A stretch of DNA of 64,000 bases from NCBI RefSeq assembly GCF_000471905.2, contig NW_006498233.1:3214112-3278111 (forward strand), written 5' to 3'. Made by a program: the position numbers and the translations under genes. Position 1 is the first letter of the stretch. Each line of letters opens with the position of its first letter. Source of the DNA: Amborella trichopoda (lineage: Eukaryota; Streptophyta; Magnoliopsida; Amborellales; Amborellaceae). Under the pieces are notes generated by a model. That model worked only from the letters and a program-made list of their open reading frames with translations, did no database searches and was not told the origin of the DNA. This document shows, piece by piece, positions 24,865-38,443 of the stretch.

Positions 24865-25348
24865 GCAATGATCTAATGCAACGATTGTATCATAGTATAC
24901 ACACTCTCTTCATCTCAATAAACCATACCAAAAAAAAAAAAAAAAAGTTCAATTTGAACCCTAGATATAGTCAAAATGAGTCCCCTCTGAAAACGAATCT
25001 AGACCATCTATTTTGTGAGTTTCAATATCTTAGCCTTTATATACTCAAAATCATTTTTTTCTTTTTTTTTAACATTGTTCATCTAATGATAATAAAACTA
25101 TCTAAAAAAATTGGAAATAAAAAAATCATTTTAAGGCCTAGATCTAAAAATATCACCAAAATGAACAACTTATGTTAATTGAGCTAAAAAAATACTTTCT
25201 AGATTGTGTTTTCAAATTTTATTTTTTTGTGATTGTTTATTAAAATGAAAAGAGTGTATATTTAATTTGAATCAAACAAATGGCCATAAGATAATTTTCT
25301 AAGGTTGTTGCATTATAGTACTATATAATGGTTGTATGAAATCATTGC
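24865..25348. mobile_element. MITE family E
   Basis: The terminal sequence 'gcaatgatctaatgcaacga' is repeated in inverted, imperfect form at the right end (inverted: 'gcaatgatttcatacaacca'), with similarity of about 36 bp. It lies tightly between the two family D copies. It has no coding capacity beyond AT-rich short frames. Confidence 0.6.
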
Positions 25349-25360
25349 CCATCTATATAT

Positions 25361-25812
25361 AGGAAAACTCTTCCCAATTCCTATAGGCGAAAATGAATAG
25401 TGATTTCGCCTACTTTATAACCATCCAAAGTTTATAGTACAATCACGATTGTCCGGTAGTGTTTCATTTTTCATTTTTTTTTTACAAATCGGAATGATTT
25501 GAAATTAGAATGTGTGTACATTTTAGTGAGGCGCACCCAATAAAAATTTATAAAAATATAATTTGTGAAAAAATTTGACCAAAATAGCCCCAAAACTTTT
25601 GGTTAATTTTTTTCATGTAAAATATTTTATTTGATTTTTTTTTGTAGATTCGCCTTTTTTTTATGAACACATGCTCCAAATTTCAGTCATTCTGATTTGT
25701 AAAAAAAAATAAAAAATAAAACACTATCAGACAATCCTGATCAATACCATAAACTTTGAATGGTGACGAAAGTAGGCGAAATCGCTATTTATTTTTACCT
25801 ATACGCGTTTTG

Positions 25813-25815
<3 letters not shown>
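25361..25815. mobile_element. MITE family D, copy 2
   Basis: The left arm (aggaaaactcttcccaattc..., with 'gtgatttcgcctac') pairs with the inverted right arm containing 'gcgatttcgcctac'. The arms and loop correspond to copy 1 at 24393-24853, but are more diverged. The right end runs into a (TA)n microsatellite (25815-25860). Confidence 0.75.
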
Positions 25816-25860
<45 letters not shown>

Positions 25861-27164
25861 GATACAGGTGGCCGACGCCCATTGGGGTGAGTCGAAAGGA
25901 TGGGATCACCTTGGGAGTTTTAACGTTTGTGATCCCTCATTACTTGATTTCAAACTCAACATATGCAAATAGCTTGACGAACCATAAAGGTCTATCTCTC
26001 TAGCGTCGTTGGGCAGCGGGGCCTCTCTCTAAAACAAAAACCCAAATCTCTCTCTGGCGTCATATGGGGCTGCAGGGCCTCTTGCTCTAAAAAACACCCA
26101 AATCTCTCGCTCTTCTGCTGCCCCGGCCCCCCCTCTCTCTCATCTCTGGTTCAGGCCTGCCCTCTCTCTCTCTCATACATTTGTGCCTCTCTTTCATGTG
26201 TGTTTGTGCCCTTTGCAACCTGGTCTCACACACTCTCTCTCAACATAGAAGACAAAGCAAGAAGATGAGAAAAAGGTACAAATTCTCTCTCTCTCTGGAA
26301 AATATACCTGTCTTGTGAAAATTGGGGAAACAAAGATACCAAATAAATTGATTTGTATTGTTAGTATTCATAAAAAGTGATTTGATTGATATGGTGGAGC
26401 TGTGTGCCTCTCGAATTTGTGCCATCTCTCTCTCAATAAAAATCCATCGGGCATATATTGTTGGGAACATCTTTATCATTTTGTTGTTGAATAAACTGTA
26501 AGCTTGCAAGGAGGTATTTGCGGCTTTTGATTGTAATTATTTGGATGAAAATTATATCATGTGGCATTAAACTGGTGTGATTTGATTGCTCTTTTTTTTG
26601 GTTTTTCCCAACTTACATTATACCAGTGAGTAGGCACTGCAATTGAAAATTGGTTGTGGGATTTGTTTTTTTGTTGTTTTTTTGAGACTACTGTTAGGAA
26701 AGGGCCCATGCGAAAAGTGCATGTGAAACATTAACTCCACTACTCACAAGCATGGCTATAGTGGAATCACATGGTTGCAGTTTTTATTGTAGCTTATGGC
26801 CAGGTGATGTATGATATTAAATTCTTTTCATATCTTTCTTGCTCCCTCTCTAATGATGGATGATCTCTTTGTTGATTTACGGTTATCTGTAATAACTTGG
26901 ACTTCAAACATTTCTTCCCCCCGAAGTTCCATTTAGATCAGCCTTTCCTGGTCCCAATACTCAGGATTTTGATATATGAGCACCTGCAATGGGTATGTCA
27001 CGATAACTTAATACAGTTATACAGTTATCTGCGTGTGGACGGATACTCCATCAAAATGAAGAAAGAAATATTGCACAAATTTAACAATATGTCAAAATGC
27101 ACAAGATGAAAAACAACCAAATAATCATCAAAGTTTAGCTTAATTCTATTTAATGAATAAAAAT

Positions 27165-27860
<696 letters not shown>

Positions 27861-27891
27861 ATTAGGTGTCAACTTGATGCAAACAAATCAA

Positions 27892-28285
27892 GGAAAAAGT
27901 TTATATATAAGGATGCTATCTTATAATGCAGAACTACGAATGCCCCTCAAAAATCCACCGGAAAAAGTAGTTTTAATGTTGGAAAACCCTTTGATTAATC
28001 ATCTCAACATCAAGATGTATGACTATGAAAAATAAACAGATTTTAAGTCTCAGAAATAGTGCATTTTACAACATATTATCTATACCGTCCATTTTCAAGA
28101 TTTCATATGTTTATAGATTTACTTGATTTTAACAAATTTTGAAATTTAAAATTTTATAATTAGATATAAATATAGATTTTGAGATGATCCTAAGTATATT
28201 TTACATCAAAATTATATACCATGATAAAATTTAAAGGGCACCTTACCTCTACACCTACGGAGGCGTCTGTATGCCAACTGCACCC
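27892..28285. mobile_element. MITE family A, copy 2, with perfect 9-bp target duplication
   Basis: The element begins GGAAAAAGTTTATATATAAG and ends, inverted, GGGTGCAGTTGGCATACAGA. It is flanked on both sides by ACAAATCAA (27883-27891 and 28286-28294). The interior matches the family, including 'accgtccattttcaagattt'. It is nested inside the Pack-MULE-like element, immediately upstream of the MDAR fragment, so it inserted after the capture or in the donor gene. Confidence 0.9.
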
Positions 28286-29973
28286 ACAAATCAACACATA
28301 CATCAAAACACAACCAGCCCAAAATATACAATTCAAAATTATATAACAAGAAATGATCAAAAGTAGAAAAGCTAGCAGAGTACTTCTAGACTCAACAATC
28401 AAAAGGCATATCCCTAAGACAAACCAACAAAAGGCATATCCCAAATATCTTTAAAACAGAAAATTGCTGGTTTTCTTCAGCAATCACAAAATAAGATCGA
28501 AACATTAGGCATACAAGAAGCATTCAGAATCTCCATAAAACAATATGGCAAGAATGAGAACATTGCCAGAACAGGGAATCCAATGAAATGTATCTAAAAT
28601 TATATCATAAATTAATGTTCATGTCAGATAACCAAAAAAAGGGAGCAATAAAATCACACCAGTTTAATGCCACAGGATAGAATTTTCATCCAAATAACTA
28701 CAATCAAAAGCCCCAAATACCTCCTTGCAAGCTTACAGTTTATTCAACAACAAAATTATAAAGATGTTCCCAATAATATATGCCCGATGGATTTCCATTG
28801 AGAGAGGGAGAGAGAGAGAGAGAGAGAGGGCACAAACTCGAGAGGCGCACAGCTTCACCATGTCAATCGAATCAATTTCTATGAATACTAGCAATACGAA
28901 TCAATTTCTTTGGCATCTTTATTTCCCCAATTTTTACAAGACACATAGGTGTATTTTCTAGAGAGAGAGAGAGAGATAATTTGTACCTTTTTCTCCTCGT
29001 CTTGCTTCGTCTTCTATGCTTAGGGAGAGAGTGTAAGACCAGGCTGTAGAGAGCACAAACGCGTGAGAGAGAGAGAGGGTAGGCTTGAAACTGAGATGAG
29101 AGAGAGAGACAGAGAGGGCAGCAGAAGAGCGAGAGATTTGGGTTTTTTTAAGAGAGAGGGGCCCCGCTGCCCCATATGACGCTAGAGAGAGATTTGGGTT
29201 TTTGTTTGAGAGAGAGGCCCCGCTGTCCCACGACGTTAGAGAGATAGAGCTTTATAGTTCGCCAAGCTATTTGCATAGATTGAGTTTGAGATCAACACAA
29301 GGGGGATCACAACCATTAAAGTTCATCCCATCTGTTCAGATCACCCCAATGACATAGGCGGGCCTGTCAGCAGTATCATTTTCCTATATATATTAGTATT
29401 TAGTTTGCTATGGACGAGTAGCAATTCTCCCCCATGTCAATGTATCTGCTTAGAGCAATTAGCCAATGCGGTGGTTGTTTTCCATCTTCTCATTCCTCTT
29501 CCACTTCCACTTCCACTTCCCAAGCCATTCATTAGGATGGGTCCATGGTTTAAAAAGCGGATCGTTGACTCGGATTGGGCACTTCAAAAACCGATTTGGA
29601 TCGGCTAATCGGCGATTCGGATCGAGAATCAGGTGAATCGGTCAGATTAAAGCTTCAAAAAAATTCGAAAAAGTTATTAAAATTTATTATAAATATTGGT
29701 TTTTAGGAATTCAATAAAAAATGAGGGTACTCCATTAAGAATTTTCATTTCTTTGCATGAATATGCGAATATTGATATGTTTTTTTCCTGCATGAACTAT
29801 TACTTACCATTTAATTTACGTCATACAAAAGGATAAACATAGAATTATCATGGAATAAGAATATCAACATACATGGACTACAATAAAACATACAATTAGT
29901 AACATATGATCTAAAAATAAAATGACAGACGACGTCGTTCATTTTTTTGGTCACACTGGTGCCATTGATTGAA

Positions 29974-32889
29974 TTAGTTTGACAATTCATTGATTCGATC
30001 TAAAAACAAGTCATCGATATTAGCAGACGTCTTACTATATCCAAATCCTTGAGTGTTAGTGTTTTGTTGTGTTCCCAATCCAAAATCCTCGAAGCTTGTC
30101 CATCCTTCATGCTTACTTACACTGTCGTGCTCATCCCTACCTTGCTGCTGTTGGGACTCGATATGTGAATAATATGGTTGGGATAGGGCGGCCTCGGAAT
30201 CATCATCTCTCTCATTTTCCCTTAGACCCCCTTCCCACTCTCCCTCATTAGGTACAATATCACCGACATCTCCGACGATTTGTGGATACGTTGGCTGACT
30301 GCTTCCTCTTTCATGCTGCTCATCACCTTCTTCAAGATCTTTCTCACCGATAGCCTCAAGGAACGCTCTCTTGTACAACACTGGCTCCTCCTTTTCTACT
30401 ACCCATTGCTCTGCTGTGTCTATAACAAATATTGTGTCTAAGCCTATCGGCCCATAGTCTTCAAGCTTCCTTCTTATTTGTCGCTCTCAGAGGTTTAAGT
30501 TGTAATGAACGTAGACTAGTTTATGAAGCTTCTCTGAAGCGAGTCGATTTCTCCTAGTAGTGTGCAACAATTGGAACGTACTCCAGTTGCGCTCACAGCC
30601 AGTAATAAAACATGTATAGGAGAGCACTTTGATTACTATCCTCTTTAGGTGAAGTGCATCAGCACCATATATCTCCAACCATTCAGCTGTATTAAAATGC
30701 AAAAAGTATTGTAAGGGCAAGAACAATTCATAAGATTAAATATATGAATGAACAAAATATTAGCTAGGGGATAACCTGGATCCATCTTAGTTCGAAAATT
30801 CCTGGCAAATCTAGTTCCGAAGGATCCTATAGCATCCCTATACATAGCAAGCTAAGACAAATATATTTCGTTTTAGTGCATTATTCCTCACAAATATAAC
30901 AACTCAATAAGGTTCTTACCCAAACATTAAATAATACCTCTTGTATTGCTGCTACTTGGTTTCACTGGCTTCTCTCCAACCTTGCAATAATGTATCTGAC
31001 CCCTTCCATAATCTTGTAGGGATGTTCAAGTGTCAAATAGAAAAATTTTGGGTTGAAGTAGTAACCTATAAAATTTATAGATAAAAAAATGTCATTTACA
31101 ATTTCATAAAAAAATGATTTAAAATGAAAAATTCTAATGATATAAATATATATTTACCAGCATAATGAATTGGACGTCCAAATTTGGTGTTCCACCTCCG
31201 TTCCATAATCTCTATCACTTTGCGAACAAAACTACATTTCTCCCCAATAGCTGATTTCGCTCTTTCGATACCTTCATAAAGGATGCCCATGGTAGCTTTT
31301 TTGTCAGCATCCACCATTTTTAACACCGTGACCAAAGGGGCAGTGGCTTCTAAGACACTGGAACATCGAGACTAGGACCTGCTATTTGAGACTATGTCAT
31401 CCACTTTTATATCGGTACTGGACTTCGAGAGGTAATCATTTAACCGCTCTTCACAAGTAAACAATCTCTTTAAGGCACCTTCAAATTCCCGAATGGAGTT
31501 CACAGCTAAGTAATCGGTCGCAAAGCAGGTTATGGCAGGCCTGATTATCTCTTTTTTCTTAGAGTGTTCTCTAAACAGAAATAATATTTTAGAGTGGTTG
31601 TATATAAATCTCGACACCAACCTTGCTTCCTCTAGAGTCTCCTTCACAATTTTGATCTCACCGATCTCCTCTAATATAAGATCGATGCTGTGTGCAGCAC
31701 ATGAGGTCCATACTAAATGCTTCATCTTCTCCATCAACTTGGTGCTCGCAGAAACACATGCACGTACATTGTCCGTAATAAACTGGACTACATGCTTATC
31801 TCCTACCTTCTCTAAGATCTGATCATATAGTCGTACGTAGAAGTTTGCATCCTTCTTCGTTCCTGATATGTCTTTGCTATATAAAAAAGCTGTACCTTTT
31901 GGGGAATAGGCCAAGAAGTTTAAAAACTCATTTTTGTTAACTTTATTCAACCAACTATCACTCATGAGAGTAATGCATGTCCTTGGCCAACTCTGTTTAT
32001 ATTCTTCAATCCACTTTGTAATTTCCTCCACCTTTTCATCTAATATTGGCCCATTGAGCTCATATGTCGTCGAGGGTTTTACCCCGGGCCAGGCTCTCTG
32101 GATTGCACTGACCATAAGTGGAAAATATGAGCTATTGGCTGCATCAAAGGGAATCCTTTTATCGTAGAATCATTTACCGACATATCTCCCAAACATGTTT
32201 CTTGTACATTTAACCATGCCTTTTAGAGTCATCTGTTGTGACTTAGGCTTTGAGAGAAATGGGTCTATATGACCATGACCTGCAATACTGACACTCCTAT
32301 ATAAGTTATGAACTATTTCTTCAACGTTTGATTCTTGTTGATACATATTGCCACCAATCCCTCCATATATATTTGAGCTGGGCCCACCATACATGCTCGA
32401 CCTAGGCTCGCCATGCATGTCTAAGCTGGGCCTATCATACATGTCTGAGCTAGACCCATCATGCACGTCTGAGCTAGACCCACTGGGCATTTTAAACCCA
32501 CGTTCCCTCTGATATTGTTCATGTAAACTTATTCTTATGGCTATGTCCAGGTCATTATTATATTGCTCTTCTAAGTCATTATTATCTTGCTCTTCTGTAT
32601 CATTCATGCTTGATGGTATATATAAACTAGCTATCTCCTCATTCATCCTATGTTTGACAATTTTTTTACCTTTGTGAGTACTAAGAAATGCCGCCATCTA
32701 TTTTTTTACATTACTAGGAACACTACTGCATGCAGAAACATCTCCCTTAACCCCTGCCAAGTGTTGCTTGAACCTATGTACCTCACTACTTATCACTCTT
32801 TGGCAGTAATTACAAATAATTTTGCCTTTTTTGTTGGGATCAAGTCTGACCCCATGTTGCCATGCAAGGTCTTCTGCAGATCTTGACAT
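29974..32889 (-). pseudogene. hAT transposase (BED finger, DUF659, hAT dimerisation), five in-frame stops
   Basis: Four minus-strand exons join in phase: 32889-31158, 31065-30938, 30851-30776 and 30686-29974. Exon 1 starts MSRSAEDLAWQHG and has a BED finger (CNYCQ...HRFKQH), then an acidic and Ser/Met/Gly-rich linker with SSDVHDG/SSDMYDR-type repeats. A DUF659 region follows (FDAANSSYF, GPILDEKV, LMSDSW, FITDN, WTSCAAHSIDLILEEIG). The last exon has the dimerisation region (AEWLEIYG, CERNWSTFQLLHTTRRNRL, LVYVHYNL) and a Gln/Asp/Glu-rich tail. In-frame stops sit at 32698-32700, 32170-32172, 31372-31374, 30962-30964 and 30487-30489. All are point changes: the frame is otherwise open and splice sites are intact. 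It is therefore recently inactivated and could still be mobilised if a related transposase exists elsewhere. Confidence 0.9.
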
Positions 32890-33849
32890 GATTCAACTGT
32901 TTTAATATGTAAAAAGTTAAAAATTAACCTGACAGTTCAACAAGAAAAATAATCACTATGTGTAGTGATAATATGTTGGGGTAGTTCATGTAGTTATATT
33001 TGTTGTTATTTGTNNNNNNNNNNNNNNNNNNNNNNNNNNNNNNNNNNNNNNNNNNNNNNNNNNNNNNNNNNNNNNNNNNNNNNNNNNNNNNNNNNNNNNN
33101 NNNNNNNNNNNNNNNNNNNNNNNNNNNNNNNNNNNNNNNNNNNNNNNNNNNNNNNNNNNNNNNNNNNNNNNNNNNNNNNNNNNNNNNNNNNNNNNNNNNN
33201 NNNNNNNNNNNNNNNNNNNNNNNNNNNNNNNNNNNNNNNNNNNNNNNNNNNNNNNNNNNNNNNNNNNNNNNNNNNNNNNNNNNNNNNNNNNNNNNNNNNN
33301 NNNNNNNNNNNNNNNNNNNNNNNNNNNNNNNNNNNNNNNNNNNNNNNNNNNNNNNNNNNNNNNNNNNNNNNNNNNNNNNNNNNNNNNNNNNNNNNNNNNN
33401 NNNNNNNNNNNNNNNNNNNNNNNNNNNNNNNNNNNNNNNNNNNNNNNNNNNNNNNNNNNNNNNNNNNNNNNNNNNNNNNNNNNNNNNNNNNNNNNNNNNN
33501 NNNNNNNNNNNNNNNNNNNNNNNNNNNNNNNNNNNNNNNNNNNNNNNNNNNNNNNNNNNNNNNNNNNNNNNNNNNNNNNNNNNNNNNNNNNNNNNNNNNN
33601 NNNNNNNNNNNNNNNNNNNNNNNNNNNNNNNNNNNNNNNNNNNNNNNNNNNNNNNNNNNNNNNNNNNNNNNNNNNNNNNNNNNNNNNNNNNNNNNNNNNN
33701 NAATTGTCATATATGCCACAATTTTTTTACAATGATATTCACTTTAATTCATCACGATAATACAATTTAACAACATGTATTTTTTACGTGCAAAATTTTA
33801 AAAATTGAAAATATATTTTTAATACAAAACTACATTAAAAATATAATTC

Positions 33850-34345
33850 AGTTTTGCATTAGAATTTAGAAATATAATAACATGTATGTTTTTTGCATAA
33901 ATATTCTATCAACATGCAATTTTTTCAACAAAAACTTTAACAACAAAAATTAAAATTATGGTTTAATACCTCATGATAATCAAAACCTGGTCACTATTTT
34001 CACATCTTTTCGAAAAATCACGATTTTTTAAAAAAATTCTATCCTGTACTAAAAAAAAAAACAAATAAAAACAGTTCTTCACAAAGCCACTTAACATCAG
34101 TCATTCCAACTCAAAAATGCATTAACAACAAATTAAAAAAATACAGTTTTGCATTAAAAATATAATAACATGCATTTTCTTGCATAAATAATCTATCAAC
34201 ATACAATTTTTTCAACATAAACTTTAACAATAAAAAATTAAAATATGGTTTAATACCTCATGATAATCAAAACCTCGTTACGATTTTCACATCTTTTCGA
34301 AAAATCATCATTTTTCAAAAAATTCAATCATCGATCAAAAAAAAA
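33850..34345. repeat. Tandem duplication of about 295 bp upstream of the hAT transposase
   Basis: Blocks such as 'cagttttgcattaaaaatat' , 'ctatcaacatacaatttttt', 'ttaatacctcatgataatca' and 'cacatcttttcgaaaaatca' occur twice, offset by about 294 bp (starts near 33850 and 34144). The copies differ by scattered substitutions and small indels. The first copy begins soon after the assembly gap, so more copies may be hidden there. Confidence 0.8.
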
Positions 34346-34431
34346 AAAGTACAGCAAATTTTCAAAAAATTCGATCATAAATTACAAAAAAAAAGTCGAT
34401 AAGGGATTACAAAAAAAAAAACACAAATTTT

Positions 34432-34790
34432 CAAAAGATTCGATCATGGATTACAAAAAATTCGATCATGGATTACAAAAAATTCGATCATGGATTATGG
34501 ATTACAAAAAATTCGATTATGGATTACAAAAATTCGATCAGGGATTACAAAAAATTCAATCATGGATTACAAAAAATTCGATCATGGATTATGGATTACA
34601 AAAAATTCGATTATGGATTACAAAAAATTCGATCATGGATTACAAAAAATTCGATCATGGATTACAAAAATTTCGATCATGGATTATGAATTACAAAAAT
34701 TCGATTATGGATTACCAAAAATTCGATCATGGATTACAAAAAATTTGATCATGGATTACAAAAAAAATTTGATCATGGAATACAAAAAAA
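34432..34790 (+). repeat. 22-bp tandem array inside the hAT element
   Basis: About 15 copies of the unit 'gattacaaaaaattcgatca' plus 'tg' occur, several with an inserted 'gattatg' heptamer. The units are nearly identical, so the array expanded recently. Long apparent ORFs through it merely translate the unit (DYKKFDHG repeats) and lack the family features of any protein. Confidence 0.9.
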
Positions 34791-34842
34791 AAAATAAAAA
34801 AAAATAAAAATAAAAATAAAAATAAAAATAATAATAATTTTG

Positions 34843-35405
34843 TTCTTCACAGAGTCACCTTACATAAGCCATTTTAACTTAAAAATCCACCTCTAAGTGA
34901 ATAAATTACATCCGATTGAGTACATTTTTTTATAAACAACGATATAAGGAATCAAAACCCTAAATTATGAACACATTATCATCAATAAATCAAATCAAAT
35001 TGATTAAATTGAGCAACAAAAAAAAAAAACGCAGTTCTTCATAGACAACAGTCATTGAATCTAAAAAATGAAACTCAAATTGAATAAATCAGATCAAATT
35101 GAATACATCTGATTATAAACAAGACTATAACGATTAAAAACCCTAAAAATCTAATACATTATTTGTAATATATCGTGAACAAAAAATCGAAAAGGCGGAA
35201 AAAAAAAAAAAAAAACAGCATAAATTTTTTTCCACAGACATCATTGTGTTCATCTAAAAAATCAGGCTGTAATTGAGCAAATTAAATAAAATTGAATATG
35301 TTAAATGATAAAAGACACAATAAAGATTAAAAACCCTACAAATGTAACTCATTATTTTCAAAATATGCAGTAAAATTGATCATATGGCGGAAAAAAAAAA
35401 AAACC
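34843..35405. repeat. Tandem repeat of about 187 bp inside the hAT element, three units
   Basis: Units start near 34843, 35033 and 35221 with 'gttcttcacagagtcacc'-like sequence, pass through 'aaattgaatacatctgatta' and 'attaaaaaccctaaaaatct', and end in an A-rich run before 'cagca'. A further partial unit (gttcttcac...) recurs at 34073. This extends the modular repeat structure of the element's upstream half. Confidence 0.7.
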
Positions 35406-35936
35406 TAAAGTTCTTACCTGGTTTCGTGAACCCGAGCCTTCAATCTCCAAATTACTCTGTTTTTCTCAACGATTATCACAAATTCGTAAAAGAATTTTTT
35501 GATGAACAACTTTATGATCAAAATGCCTATAAATTTTCACAGATTTATGCCCTATTTGGCATGAAACACAAGGAAAGGCGGAAACCCTAAAAACGTAACT
35601 TTCATGTTCAAAAAACACAAAATTTCTCCACCATTTAATCCATGAAAAGACTGAAAAAAGCTGCATAAAGTTTGCATATTCAATCACATGGCAAAAAAAA
35701 CAAGAAAAATGATTAAAAAATGAAAAATTTTGAAGAATCCCGTGAAGAACACTGTGTAGCCTGTGTTCTTCACGGGACTCGCCGATTCCGTACAGTGAAT
35801 CGACGAGTCACTGTACAGAATCGCCCGGTTCTCTCTGGAACCGAGCGATTCGTGTAATTTACCCGAATCGGCACGTCCAGTGCCGATTCTCGAGTCGAAT
35901 TGGGTGAGTTCGGTTCGACACAGCGTTTTGTAAATC

Positions 35937-37599
35937 ACTAGGTGGGGTGGTATCCCCTGCCTCAATCCAATATGTTTGAGTTCTTTGTTTGGCATATATC
36001 GCTCTGCAATGTTTTAAAATATAAGAAATGTCTTGCACGTCGTGGTAGAGGCAATCACAAGCCTGTCAATGTTGTCAACCTCATCATGCTGGTAATATGG
36101 ATTCCATATAACCTAAGAAAATAAAAGACCATCTAATATAAAACATCAAATTCAATAACCAAAGCATCAAAGGAATGGAGCTAACCAAAAAAAAAAAAAC
36201 ATGATAATTTTCAAGAATAATGGGATACATGAGGATTAAAAATCTAGTTGCCCATACTGCATGCGAATACAATATTCATAAAATCATGGGAAACATGGAG
36301 ATGGGAGGTTTAAGCTTACCTTATTAGTCACTAGGTTATCAAATTGCTACCGTAATTTGCAGGAGTGACCTATCTTAAGGCCCCTCAGCCACGTCAAGTG
36401 CCCTGGGTCGTGAATGATCAATATGCTCATATGCCCAATACTGTAGAAAAGTAAGTAGTAATTACGTTATACTAATCAATTTAAGAGGTTAAGGTTAGAA
36501 CAAAAAATGCATTCAAATATGTAATTAGAAAATAAATATATAATGTGTGCGTGCGCTTGTGTATGAGATGAAAGGCATATAAGTAGAAAGGTGGCCAATA
36601 CAACATCTCCACACCCATTTACCACATCGTGGTATCCATTCCTACCGCTAAAAATGCTTTTTATTTTACTTTTACTAGTTCTTCTCTTTCCCTAAAGAAC
36701 CGTTTACTCCATTCTCACTTCCAAATCCTCACTAACATACCATTTAATCCTATAAAAAAAAGAGTAGAAGGGTGGCCAAGAATGTAAAATATTTGTGCTT
36801 CAGCTTGACACACCTAGATAAGGATCGATACAAGAATGCCATGCCTGCCGCACCTCATATGTAATTACCCGCCTCTACAAAATTCTTAAAAAGCTGGAGA
36901 TGTCTTGGTCGCACTGTCGATTGCGATGAGTCGGCAAAGATTGTCACACGGACCAAATGGAGAAGGTATGCATGTGTAGCCTGCTATAGTTCCATTGGAA
37001 TGTAGCCTCGACAAAGTTCACTAAATTTAGGCCGCAACCAGGATTACTTGATTGAACAGAAATTATCTTCATCCTCAAGAAAAAACACAATTAATTACAT
37101 TCGCAATTTAAGCCCAAAAGAAAATTTAAACTTCAAAATATACATACTTCCCCAATCTATATGGGATTGGAAATGCAATCTTTGTGATTGGTCATGCTCC
37201 CTCAATAGCATAATACTATACATTTAATCTCTCAAGAAAAACAATTTGGGAGATTTTTTTTTTAATTTGAAGTTTGGGGATCCATCTAATTATGACTAGA
37301 TGATTATTTCAAAAAAAAATAAAAAAAATCTTGAGTTCATAAACATCTAGATCATTCCCTTAGGATGATATTTTTTAGCACACAGAGTGAGGGTTACATT
37401 TTTTCTTCTTTGAGGACTTTTCCTTATTCTAGATGTTACATGGAGACCACAACGATCCTAAAAGATGTTACATGGAGACCGCAACGATCCTAAAATATTT
37501 CTTACTCCCACATGAGTATACCATCCATTTACTCCCTCGGACAAAACACATGCTAGGGATATTGTTTGGATCTCAAATTTTGGGGACGTAATCTCTACA
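35937..37599. other. No recognisable gene; SINE-like copy and a small duplication
   Basis: ORFs are short. At 36610-36770 there is a diverged copy of the SINE-like repeat ('ttaccacatcgtggtatcca', 'ccattcctaccgct'). At 37434-37497 a 32-bp unit ('gatgttacatggagacc' through 'aacgatcctaaaa') is tandemly duplicated. The rest, including a moderately GC-rich stretch at 36830-37000, gives no family I recognise. Confidence 0.5.
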
Positions 37600-37604
37600 A
37601 CCTA

Positions 37605-37887
37605 TGTTGAAAACGTGTTGCTATTCGCCACCGCATTGCCAATCTATCCAACCATGGTTTACTTGTTGGTGGTTGTTTTTTTTGGAACGCTAACATATAT
37701 CATGGGATATGATAGATTTTTATGGGATGTAACTGTTGCTCCCTTGTTCTATATATTATCTGTCTTGAGCCTGTGTATTTTTTTCATGACAGGATAAAGG
37801 ATACATTGCTCAACGTGAATGTAGGCCATTGTTGAACCACGTAAATCTTGTCTCTTTCTGTGCATATGATTTTCTATCTTTCTAATA
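37605..37887 (+). repeat. 5' LTR of the copia element
   Basis: It begins TGTTGAAAACGTG and ends TTTCTAATA before the primer site. It is co-linear with 42619-42856 through 'acatatatcatgggatatga', 'tagatttttatggga' and 'cgtaaatcttgtctctttct'. The 3' terminus is TA rather than the usual CA, and is shared with the 3' LTR. Confidence 0.9.
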
Positions 37888-38443
37888 TGGTATCCGAGTA
37901 GGTTTCACTCTATTGATTGCCGAAATTTTTTTCTAACGAGCTCCTATCTCTTGTATTACCTTGGGGGAAATACCTTCAAATCAACGTCCTCTTCTGCATA
38001 CTGCCCGCTAGAACCTTGACGGAAATTTTTTTTTTTCCACTCCTTTTTTTTCAATTTTTCTCTCTTTCTCTCTAGTGCTCGATCGTGGGATGCGCTGGAG
38101 ATCGATGGCCGGAGGTGTCTCTCCAAAAAAAGGCTAGAGAGAGATAGTCTTCATTTTTACAAAGGGAACTTTGGTCTCTGATAACAAGGCTTTTTTGTGA
38201 AGTCCTTGATTATCAAGTACAAGGGATTTGCTCTGGACTCTTTTACAAAACGTAAAGAGGTGGTCCTTAAGACCAAATTATTTCAAGGTGGCTTTCTTCT
38301 ATCGATTTGGGTATTCATTTTTCTGGTACCTTCTCTTGCCTCTTGGGCTTTGAGAGCAATATTATTCAATCTGTACTCCTGCTTAGGTTAGTTTCCTTCT
38401 TTTTGGGTTTGGTCTTCTTGTTTTTGGTTCAGTTTTTTTTTTT

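Larger units (their letters stand above)
29541..35936 (-). mobile_element. Near-complete hAT transposon, 6.4 kb
   Basis: The element encloses a minus-strand hAT transposase. Proposed ends are CCATGGTTTAAAAAGCGG (left) and, inverted, TAGTGATTTACAAAACGC (right), sharing the core TGRTTTAMAAARCG. Flanking octamers GGATGGGT and GGTGGGGT agree at six of eight positions, consistent with the 8-bp duplication of hAT elements after decay. Both subterminal regions are unusually GC-rich, with repeats of GGATCGG-like words (29560-29640) and hairpins of CACTGTACAGAATCG type (35765-35920). The interior includes an assembly gap (33014-33701). The exact ends are my inference. Confidence 0.65.

Noticed and set aside
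26240..26509. Minus-strand ORF in the left arm as a host gene
   Set aside because: Its counterpart in the right arm shows it is part of the inverted repeat; peptide similarity follows from arm homology and no known domain is present.
34260..34807. Long plus-strand ORFs (up to 162 codons) of DYKKFDHG-type repeats
   Set aside because: They are translations of the 22-bp tandem array in several frames at once, with no codon bias, leader or homologue.
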